Shown here in pieces: positions 43,798 to 52,186 of a stretch of 64,000 bases of DNA. A program made the position numbers and the translations under genes. This DNA comes from Tritrichomonas musculus (Eukaryota > Parabasalia > Tritrichomonadida > Tritrichomonadidae), in the NCBI GenBank assembly GCA_039105265.1, contig JAPFFF010000058.1, forward strand, positions 310,001 to 374,000. The letters are read 5' to 3'. Numbering within the stretch: position 1 is the stretch's first letter; every line of letters starts with the position of its first letter. The notes under the pieces are model-generated. The model ran no database searches. It saw only the letters and a list, made by a program, of their open reading frames with translations, and was not told the origin of the DNA.

Positions 43798-45273
43798 ATG
43801 GCAACTAAAAAAGCAGAATATATGAACACAAATGATTTTTTAGCAGCAGCAGCAGCAATTCAGCCAAGGTGTGCTTCAGATTCCAGAGTTACCAACGCCG
43901 TCGCCAAAGAAGAAGAAGAAGAAAGTGAAGATGAACCCGTTTCTCAATCGCTCAAGCATCCTATTCCAAAAAAAGTTGGCCAATACGAAATTCTTGGAAC
44001 TGTTGGAGAAGGTGCATTTAGCGTTGTCAAACTTGCCCATTCTCCAGAATTAAAACAATATTATGCGTGTAAAGTTATTGAACGTGTTCGTCTTAAGCGA
44101 AACTTAGAACATCGATTCGAATGCGAAATTCGTGTTCATCAACAAATGCATCATCCAGGTATTGTTAATTTAATTGATGTTTTGTCAGATAAAAACTTTT
44201 TCTATGTATTTCTCGAATTTTGCCCAAATGGCGAACTTTTTCAACATATAGTAGATGCTGGAAAACTTGATGAAGAACAAGCTAAACCAATAATTAAACA
44301 AATTCTCGAAGCAATGAAATATATTCATCAGATGGGCGTTTCACATCGCGATATGAAACCAGAAAATCTTCTTCTTGATCAAGTTGGCCATACTAAAATA
44401 TCTGATTTCGGTTTATCAAGATTCTTAGATTCTGATGGTAAAGCTACAACACCTTGTGGATCTCCTTGTTATGCTTCTCCAGAATGTATAAGTGGATCAC
44501 CATACGATGGACGAACGTCAGATTGCTGGTCTTGCGGCGTTATCATGTATGCAATGGTTACTGGACAGCTTCCTTGGACAAAAAGAAATCAAGCACAGTT
44601 ATTTGAGCAAATCAGAAGAGGTGAATATACAATTCCAAAATATCTTTCACAAACATGCCGCAGTTTTATTTCTTCTCTAATGTGTGTTGACTATAAAAAA
44701 AGACTTACAGCTGCTCAAGCTCTACAACATCCGTTTTTAGCGGGTGTAACTGTACCAATCCCATCAATGCTGGCAACAAATATGCCAATTATTTCTTTAA
44801 AGAAAATAGATGTATTTTTCGGCCTAATAGATAAAGATGATGAAAAAGATATTAGTGTAGATGAAGAAATCTTTAGGAAGAACAAAGAATCAATGTATCC
44901 TATAAACTTTGAAAAATCTTTACGTGAAATTTCAGGTCCAGTAATCAAGAGACGCCCTATACAACGTTCAGAAAGAAGTCGAAGCTCCAAATCAGGCCGT
45001 CCTTCAAATGCTGAAGGAACAAAAACATCATCAACAGTACACAGCTCTTTGAAAATTTCAGGCCAACCTACAGAACAAATGGCTACTGCAACAAAACCCA
45101 AAAAGACAATCCCCACAACTTCTTCTAGTGCAAGGAAAGTTGCTGAAAAACCAAGCTCTTCAAAGTCACAAAGACCTCCAAATTCCAACATTTCGCACGC
45201 CCAAAATACTTCTACAAAACCAAAACCACCTACTAGGACTACAGCTCCTAAAAGGCCTGTAACCAAACATTGA
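43798..45273 (+). CDS. Ser/Thr protein kinase, CAMK/CAMKL type
   Basis: 491 aa. A short acidic N-terminus precedes the kinase domain (about 61-310). All catalytic motifs are intact: GEGAFSVV glycine loop, YACKVIE (Lys about 91), SHRDMKPENLLLD, SDFGLSRF, and the CGSPCYASPE activation segment typical of CAMKL/AMPK-related kinases. It closes with KKRLTAAQALQHPFL. The remaining 170 residues are Ser/Pro/Lys-rich and probably disordered. It should phosphorylate Ser/Thr in basic contexts; the substrate is unknown. Trichomonads have many such kinases, so no orthologue name is given. The first Met is used; another follows eight codons later. Confidence 0.85.
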   Translation: MATKKAEYMNTNDFLAAAAAIQPRCASDSRVTNAVAKEEEEESEDEPVSQSLKHPIPKKVGQYEILGTVGEGAFSVVKLAHSPELKQYYACKVIERVRLKRNLEHRFECEIRVHQQMHHPGIVNLIDVLSDKNFFYVFLEFCPNGELFQHIVDAGKLDEEQAKPIIKQILEAMKYIHQMGVSHRDMKPENLLLDQVGHTKISDFGLSRFLDSDGKATTPCGSPCYASPECISGSPYDGRTSDCWSCGVIMYAMVTGQLPWTKRNQAQLFEQIRRGEYTIPKYLSQTCRSFISSLMCVDYKKRLTAAQALQHPFLAGVTVPIPSMLATNMPIISLKKIDVFFGLIDKDDEKDISVDEEIFRKNKESMYPINFEKSLREISGPVIKRRPIQRSERSRSSKSGRPSNAEGTKTSSTVHSSLKISGQPTEQMATATKPKKTIPTTSSSARKVAEKPSSSKSQRPPNSNISHAQNTSTKPKPPTRTTAPKRPVTKH

Positions 45274-45589
45274 TCTTATTTTATTATTTTATTTTTACAA
45301 TCATCATTTATTAATATATTATGTATATATACATATGTATATAAATATTAAAAGCTCCATCAAAGCTTCTTAAGAGATAATTACAAATAAAACAACCATG
45401 CTATTAATTCTAATTTTTATTTATCTTTCATTAAATGCATCGTTAGCTACCCTCTTTATAAAGTACTGTCCTTCGATTTTACCAAACAAAAAGATTTGCT
45501 GTTTTTGGAAGTTTTAATTAATTTGATTCATATGAAATAATAATTATAAACAAATATGATTTTAAAAAAAAACATCAATGGTATATTAT

Positions 45590-46837
45590 TCAGGAGTATG
45601 CACAAGCCAATGCAGGCCTTGCTCCAAGAGAGTAACGAGGACCGCGATTAGTCGAGCCTAGATCGACGTACTCACCAGTCTTATCCCTCTTTTCTTCATA
45701 TTTAGCACCTTTCATTGTAAAACGAGGCGATCTTGATTTAATAGCATTATAATCAGGTCCATATTCAGCAGGACCTGGAGAGGCTGTCTGAGGAGCTGCT
45801 GAACGAGTTCTTGGACCATGAAATGTTGATTTTCGAGCACTTCCTAAATCTTTTGGAGACACAGGTTTGTAAGCACCTGGGCCTGGCGTTGTTTCATTTT
45901 CATGTGTTGGAAGCCTTCTGCCAATTCCAACTTTTCTTGAATCTTTTCCAAACGCTGGCGGAACATAATCAACACCTGGCGTTGTTTCTGAACTTTGGTA
46001 ATAACGACTTCGCATCGAATACCTTGGCGTTTCTGAAGATCGTCTAATTACTCGGTATGGCGCTTGATTCACTTCTTGATGATTTTCAACTCGTCCATGA
46101 AGATAAATTCGCGGAATATTTGAAAGCGTATTAGTTTGAGTCTCATATTCAGCTGGCCCAGGCCCATCTCTTACACTATTTGATGTGAGCCTTACACCAA
46201 TATTTCCTTTACTTTTATTTGGTGCGAGTGTGGGAACTTTATATTGGCCTGGACCAGGAGTAGACTCAGTGTGACCTTCAGTTAAGCGATGACCAATAAC
46301 AATTCTTGCATTATTTGTTTTATTGGGAGGCATTTGAGCAGCATAACTTCCAGGCCCAGGTGCTCCTTCTCTTACAGGAAATCCACGATCCCTTGGGCCA
46401 TGAAAAGTTGATTTTCGGGCGTTACTGCCAATGGAATAGCGATCTTGATATTGACCTGGACCAGGCGTACTTTCTTTTGTTGATTCTTTTGCTCTTTGAT
46501 GAACAGTAGCTGCACGTGCTCCCGATCCAAATGGAGGTGGAACATAGTCAGGGGAAGGGCCTGTTTCTGGCATTGGCTCTTCACAACGCCCTTTTAAAGT
46601 AAACTTTTTTCCCTTTCCGATTGTTGAACCAACATCTCGATATGGCGCTGTATTAACATCATTTCTATCTGGATGACGTCCTTTTAAATAGGTTTTTGGC
46701 ACATCTGTTAATGGGTCGCCTCGTGTTGACGTTGATGCTGGACCCGGACTAGCATTAGCTCCAGAAGAGGTGACTAAAAAAGGAATAGGTTCTGGCGGGG
46801 CTGTTGGGGGGAGAGGGGCGAAAAATTCGCTTGCCAT
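45590..46837 (-). CDS. SHIPPO-repeat (STPGP) axonemal protein
   Basis: 415 aa, Pro/Gly/Arg-rich. At least nine STPGPGQY / APGPGSY / TPGPGAY / SPGPAEY units are spaced 30-50 residues apart. This is the SHIPPO/ODF3-CIMAP signature of proteins lining flagellar microtubules. Larger internal duplication is visible: the series PKTYLKGRHPDRNDVNTAPYR in the first half mirrors PRIYLHGRVENHQEVNQAPYR in the second. It is convergent with the kinase gene. The 45274-45589 spacer holds only AT-rich sequence. It fits a flagellate and pairs with the ULK4-like gene. Confidence 0.85.
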   Translation of the reverse strand: MASEFFAPLPPTAPPEPIPFLVTSSGANASPGPASTSTRGDPLTDVPKTYLKGRHPDRNDVNTAPYRDVGSTIGKGKKFTLKGRCEEPMPETGPSPDYVPPPFGSGARAATVHQRAKESTKESTPGPGQYQDRYSIGSNARKSTFHGPRDRGFPVREGAPGPGSYAAQMPPNKTNNARIVIGHRLTEGHTESTPGPGQYKVPTLAPNKSKGNIGVRLTSNSVRDGPGPAEYETQTNTLSNIPRIYLHGRVENHQEVNQAPYRVIRRSSETPRYSMRSRYYQSSETTPGVDYVPPAFGKDSRKVGIGRRLPTHENETTPGPGAYKPVSPKDLGSARKSTFHGPRTRSAAPQTASPGPAEYGPDYNAIKSRSPRFTMKGAKYEEKRDKTGEYVDLGSTNRGPRYSLGARPALACAYS

Positions 46838-47413
46838 TTACGTTAAATGATTTATATATAAATTTAAACGTTAAAACAAATTGTCACTTTTTGAATAAAT
46901 TGATTATTGCAAATAAATTTTTGAGGAAAATAAACGGATTTATAAATTTTTATCCTTCTCAAAATTCGTATTAAACAAATTTCAGAGTATCTGCAACTCT
47001 TTTTTTCGCAATCCCTTCTCAAAAAGTGGAAAATAAAACATAAATATCTTTTTAAATAAAAATATTTAATCATTATTATTATTATTTTCAAATAGTAAAA
47101 GTTTAATTTATTATAAATTAATATAATATTAAATTAATTCTGAAAAAAACCTTGAATTTGTCGATACATTTAATAACTATTCAGCCATTTTTCTCTTATA
47201 GTTAAACTTTAAATAATTAAAAAATATAAAAATACTCAAGAAAATAAAAAACTATTTTTCCGCGATTTAGATAAAAGCTTCTTTAAAGTTAAAAAAATGC
47301 AAAAAAAAATAGTTAGAAATATTTATACGTTTTTTGAAATTTTAAGTATACGTTTTTTAGTGCTTTTTCATATTATTTTAAATATACTAAAACGTATACT
47401 TCATTTTTTTAAT
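46838..47413. other. intergenic spacer, upstream of P-like transposase
   Basis: Contains CACTTTTTGA (46885-46894) and TCAAAAAGTG (47019-47028) as an inverted pair 125 bp apart, which could be the ends of a small element. An in-frame extension of the transposase to 47297 is open but lacks similarity to its relative. Confidence 0.4.
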
Positions 47414-49273
47414 ATGAAAGAATGTTCTGTAAATCAATCAGTGAATTCATCTCCTCAACCTGACTCCAAAACGGTTTTAAAAATGAGGAATGCACTTGAA
47501 AAACAAAAAATGCAACGCGAAATGTCACGTGAATTGGCAGATTTGGCCGAAATAGCACCACAAGGTAGGAGATATTCTCATAGAATGCAGATTATTTCAC
47601 TTAGAATATTTTTAGCTTCATCAACTGCCTATTTAATTATATCTCAGTTTTTTGCATTTCCTTGTATTCGAACAATGTATTCTGATCAAAAAAGATTACT
47701 TGAGTCAGTACATAATAAGTTAACTCAAATCAAAGAATGCCAACTCATTGCTAGAGAATTTACTAAAAATTGGCCAAAAAATACTAAAATTATTCTTGGA
47801 GTAGATGCTTGCTCTGTAAATCCATATGTAACATTATTTAAAAACAGAACGGTAAAAGGTTTGATCGATGATGATCCTATATCTAAAAATATGATTAATG
47901 AAAACGAAATAACAATATCAATATTTGAAGAGTGGCTCAAAAAACAAGAAACAAAAATCATAGATTCGTTATTTTTATTTAACGTTCAACCTTTGAATCC
48001 AAATCTAAAATCTTTTATAATTCATATTTTCCCTACAAAAAGTGGAAAGGCCAATTCAATTATTATGGACATTTTGTTGGAGCTTTCAAAAGAATTGAAA
48101 AAGTTGGAAATTGAAACAATTTCATTTGCTGCAGATGGCGACACTTTTTTTAGTCAAATGCATGAGACAAACATTGCTAACCATATTTTTCATAATAATT
48201 ATGTGATAAAATCAGTGTTGCAAAAAACTCTAATGATATCAGATCCTTTACATGTTCTAAAGCGAGTTCGTTATCATTTAATTCCAGAAATAGAAGACAA
48301 ATCTCAATTGCTTAAAATTTTAAATTTGCCCAGTATGGTTTTTAGAAATGACAGAGCATCAAAGATGCACGACAAATTGCCTCTACTTCTATTACAAATT
48401 GAGAATTATGAATTACTTTGTCAATCAAAACAATTCAATTACTCTTTTTATATACTTCCTTATGCATTACTATTAACATCATTATCACGCCAAATGGAAT
48501 ACTCTGAAAGATTATATCTACTTCATATGAGTCGATCAATCCTTCATCGAATGCATTTTTCGGATCATAATATTATTAAAAAACAAATTCAAATGAAACC
48601 AAATATCATTCGTGATGCCTTGTCTACATTGATAAGTATTTGTGACATTTTGCATCTAAATTCAATTGAAATGATTCATATGAACAGATTAGGTACTAAC
48701 CCAATAGAACATGATTTCGCAGTAATTCGATTGAGATCAAAGGATCATAACAGAGCTCAACGATTTATAAATGAAGCAGCTAAAATAAATGCTTTACAAA
48801 AATTGAGAGAGGAAATGATTGAAGAAACAATTAATCATAGAGATTTACAATTCGGAAGAATTGTTGAAGCGCATCCTTATAAAATTGATTTTATGCTTGT
48901 AGAGAAAATGGTTAACTCATTGATTAATGAAGCCTCAAATGGAATTTGTGATATTAATTGCCAGAAAGCACATCAACTTTTTCAAAAAGTAATTAAAAAT
49001 AAAAATATTGAAAATAAGAAATGTTATTTATTCAATAGCGATCAGGTATTGTTGGCACCAAATTCTAACATAAAAATTGAAAAAAGGCAAGATGCTGCAA
49101 ATTTACAACATAAGAAATGCCGCTGGACAGCAGATGAAGTTGACTTATTAATGAAGTTGAATAAAGATTTAAATGGCAAAATTGAAATGATCATTAATTA
49201 TTTTCCAAAAAGGACAACTGAATCAATAACCAAAAAGATGAAAGAAATTAAAAACATCAAAGAGAAAAAATAA
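47414..49273 (+). CDS. P-element/THAP9-like transposase with C-terminal Myb/SANT-like domain, intact
   Basis: 619 aa from Met at 47414 (MKECSVNQS). This start is chosen because the broken relative at 17060 begins MKEFQYSES; the frame is also open back to 47297. RRYSHRMQIISLRIFLASSTAY...FPCIRTM resembles the N-terminal block of P/THAP9 transposases (RxYSxxxR...LxSxxAYxxL...LPxxxTL). First acid VDACSVNP (about 131). FAADGDTF (about 239). SDPLHVLKRVRYHL (about 276) parallels DPPHLLKNxRNxL. NPIEHDFAVIRLRSK (Glu about 432) parallels the final acid block. The last 50 residues (CRWTADEVDLLMKLN ... YFPKRTTESITKKM) are Myb/SANT-like. No terminal repeats were found, so it could be a transposon gene or a domesticated one. 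Confidence 0.7.
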   Translation: MKECSVNQSVNSSPQPDSKTVLKMRNALEKQKMQREMSRELADLAEIAPQGRRYSHRMQIISLRIFLASSTAYLIISQFFAFPCIRTMYSDQKRLLESVHNKLTQIKECQLIAREFTKNWPKNTKIILGVDACSVNPYVTLFKNRTVKGLIDDDPISKNMINENEITISIFEEWLKKQETKIIDSLFLFNVQPLNPNLKSFIIHIFPTKSGKANSIIMDILLELSKELKKLEIETISFAADGDTFFSQMHETNIANHIFHNNYVIKSVLQKTLMISDPLHVLKRVRYHLIPEIEDKSQLLKILNLPSMVFRNDRASKMHDKLPLLLLQIENYELLCQSKQFNYSFYILPYALLLTSLSRQMEYSERLYLLHMSRSILHRMHFSDHNIIKKQIQMKPNIIRDALSTLISICDILHLNSIEMIHMNRLGTNPIEHDFAVIRLRSKDHNRAQRFINEAAKINALQKLREEMIEETINHRDLQFGRIVEAHPYKIDFMLVEKMVNSLINEASNGICDINCQKAHQLFQKVIKNKNIENKKCYLFNSDQVLLAPNSNIKIEKRQDAANLQHKKCRWTADEVDLLMKLNKDLNGKIEMIINYFPKRTTESITKKMKEIKNIKEKK

Positions 49274-50320
49274 TAACTAAAAAATTTGATGATCGAATTA
49301 TTTAATTTTTTTTATTTTTTGTCAAAATCAAAAGTTTGCATATAATAATAAAATACATTTATATAATCAAGGAAAAAATTCGTATAAATGATTTTTTTCA
49401 ATGAAATTTAAAATTCATGATTAATGATATTAAATTGTGTTTTTAAAAAAACTGGCAATTTGGATCCCAATTATTATTATAACGGACAAAATAATATTTT
49501 TATTAGAAAACAAGTAAAAATTTCCTTATTTTTTTTGACATTTAGAAATTTTGGATAATTTCACAGCTAATTGCCTTATATTTTCAAAAAATCATGTTTG
49601 AAGTAAAAATTGTAAGTTTTATTTCTGTATTTCATCCAAATTATTGCCAAAATTAAAGATCAATTCTATTTTATAAATATTATATAGGGAAATGTACTTT
49701 TCTATAAAAAAAATTTGAATTTGTCAAGCAACCAACGACACTAAATATTTTTGCTTAAAAAAATGGAGAAAAATAAAATTAATATTGAGAAATTCGTTTT
49801 TTTTTTTCTAAAAAAAAATTGTTAAGTTTTTATTTTTAACGATCATATTTTGTGAGAGTTGCAGGTACTCTCAAATTTCCTAGTTTCTTTAAAACAAATA
49901 AAATATGATATTAACAAATAATGATAAAAAATTTAATTTTGACTAAAAGAAAAAAGTCTTCAATAAATGTTTACTTTAATATCCATAAAACCTTAAAAAT
50001 TTATGAAGATATATATCATTTTTAACTAGCTGCAAAATTTTGAGATCATTATAACAATTAACTCAAAATCCATTTATCTTGTTAAACTATTTGGTAAAAC
50101 ATGTAATATTTACTTTTTTATGTTTTAAATATATTTTAAACTTTTTATTTCAATATGAAATAATAAATAATAAAAAACAAATCTAATTTTTATATTACAT
50201 TTTAATATTCTATTTTAATATAATGTGATTAGAATTCTAATTATATTATATGGTGAAAGTGCTTAATTTTAAATAAGCAAGAAAGTGAAATTGAAAAAAA
50301 AAGATATAATTATGGCGAAT
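49274..50320. other. gene-free AT-rich spacer
   Basis: About 1 kb without ORF or repeat structure of note. The last 70 bp (ATATGGTGAAAG... to ATAATTATGGCGAAT) weakly mirror the DNA just beyond the right end of the next element, so that element may begin a little earlier than 50321. Confidence 0.5.
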
Positions 50321-51566
50321 GGAAAAGTCATTCAAAAAGTGAAGATTTTTTTTGAGAGAAATACGATCAAAATAGACCGTTAATATTTTGAGAGTAACAC
50401 AAAAAGTTAAACTTTTTGATTCAATTTTTTTTGAATAAATATTTGCGGTTAATGCTGTAAATAATTGACCTTTTTGTATTGTTTAAATAGCGCCAATTTG
50501 ATTTTAAAACAAATAATTAATATTGACTTCCAAACAAAGCTATTGTTGGTTCAATTCCAACCTTCCACCTATTTTAGTGGAAGCCAGGCGGGATAGCTTT
50601 GATTAGGAGCCATATTTTTGATCTTTTGCAACAGATATCTTTGCAATTAATATTGGCTTCCAAATCAATCAATCAAACAAAACAGCAAAGCAGCACAGCT
50701 GCACAATAATCTATCAAACAAAACAGCAAAGCAGCACAGCTGCACAATAATCTATCAAACAAAACAGCACAGCAGCACAGCACTACAACAACCAATCAAA
50801 CAAAACAGCAAAGCAGCACAGCAGCACAATAATCTATCAAACAGCAAAACAGCACAGCAGCACAGCACTACAACAACCAATCAAACAAAACAGCAAAGCA
50901 GCACATCAGCACCATAATCTATCAAACAGCAAAACAGCACAGCAGCACAGCACTACAACAACCAATCAAACAAAACAGCAAAGCAGCACAGCAGCACAAT
51001 AATCTATCAAACAAAAAGCAAAGCAGCACAGCTGCACAACAACCAATCAAACAAAACAGCAAAGCAGCACAGCTGCACAATAATCTATCAAACAAAAAGC
51101 AAAATAGCAAAGCAGCACAGCAGCACAACAAACAATCAAATAAAACAGATGATTTTATGTACTAGTTCAAACATTAGACGATAACAAATACCAAAAAGAT
51201 TACTAATAATTGATATTTTCATCAATCAACTATAATCAAACACAACAACACAACAGTTTTTCATTAATAAAATATATTTTATTAATTATTAAATTTTTAT
51301 TTATTTGCAATTATAATTATAATTTATTTACTTACCATAAAAAATTCATAATGAACTTTGTCATGATTTGTTAACGAATTCAATAGTGAATCATGACAAA
51401 ATTCATAATGAGTTTTTTCATTATTTTTTAACGAATTCAATAGTGAATCATGACAAAATTCATAATGAGTTTTGTCATGATTTGTTAACGAATTCAATAG
51501 TGAATCATGACAAAATTCATAATGAGTTTTGTCGAAGTAATGTTTATGTTATAAAACAAAATATTG
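50321..51566 (+). repeat. left long terminal inverted repeat
   Basis: From the tip inward: unique 200 bp; a three-stem structure (50535-50601); two TTAATATTGRCTTCCAAA copies; about ten units of a 42-bp tandem repeat (ACAAAACAGCAAAGCAGCAC type, 50690-51145); then three units of about 57 bp (GTTAACGAATTCAATAGTG within a GTCATGAT/ATCATGAC stem, 51350-51540). Mirrored Cys/Leu-rich ORFs over the 42-bp repeats in both arms are by-products. Confidence 0.85.
50535..50601 (+). other. three-stem, T-arm-like structure in left TIR
   Basis: The outer stem CAAAGCTAT/ATAGCTTTG (9 bp) encloses a 5-bp stem with 7-nt loop (GTTGG-TTCAATT-CCAAC, an exact tRNA T-arm pattern whose GGTTCAATTCC fits a Pol III B box) and a 7-bp stem CTTCCAC/GTGGAAG with an 8-nt loop. 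The acceptor-like halves are in permuted order. A D-arm is not convincing. Confidence 0.55.
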
Positions 51567-51649
51567 TTTAACAGCTTAAAAGAAAATTAAAATAAAAATC
51601 TATATTATTTAAATGTCATAAAAATGTATGTTTATTATTTTTATTCACA

Positions 51650-52186
51650 TCAGATGAATTTATGATCATTCATCAATTTATCTGCATCAAGCCAGCATTT
51701 GATTTTAAATTCTCCAATTTTAGATAGAATATTTGGCATTTCGTTTTCATTTTGAAAAAGCATTTCGCTTTGTAAATAAATTTCACTAATATAAAGATCA
51801 TAATTATCATTACAGATAGAATATGCGCGTTCACCAATGTCTTTATATATGAAAATTATTTCTTTCACAGTTTCGTAATATTTTGACTTACACAAAAGTT
51901 GAATATCATTAACGCAATTTCGCGTCCAAAAACTTAGATCATCGATTTTCACTTTTTCTTTCCTTTTAGTAAATTTAGTGGAATTGTTTTTAATTACGAT
52001 TGGAGCTGTTTCTTCACAATGAAATTGATTTTTTGTATAATCTTCATTGAACTCAAGTGGGTCTGGAAGCCGATAACAAAATATTGTTAGCATTTTTTGA
52101 ATAAAAGAAAATGTTGTATTTTTATCTAAATTTATTTTAACCGATTTAGAATAATAGTTGCATATTTCTAAAACTTTTTGATCAAT
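51650..52186 (-). pseudogene. C-terminal extension of the LRR-MULE transposase after an in-frame TAA
   Basis: The frame of the transposase continues without another stop for 178 codons after the TAA at 52187-52189, to 51650. A Met 31 codons in (52093) would give a separate 147-aa protein (MLTIFCYRLPDPLEF). Either the TAA is a late mutation that shortened a protein of about 1018 aa, or there are two genes. The segment is helical and Lys/Glu/Asn-rich, with no family recognised. Confidence 0.5.

Noticed and set aside
44715-45266. 183-codon minus-strand ORF
   Set aside because: Antisense shadow of the CAMK-type kinase tail.
50535-50601. A functional permuted tRNA gene
   Set aside because: The T-arm and acceptor halves fit, but no D-arm, anticodon arm or A box can be placed convincingly, so it is reported only as a tRNA-like fold.
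50922-51131. Cys/Leu-rich ORF of 69 codons, also at 55179-55388 on the other strand
   Set aside because: It lies on the 42-bp tandem repeat of the inverted arms, and its identity in both arms only reflects arm identity. No start context or composition of a real gene.
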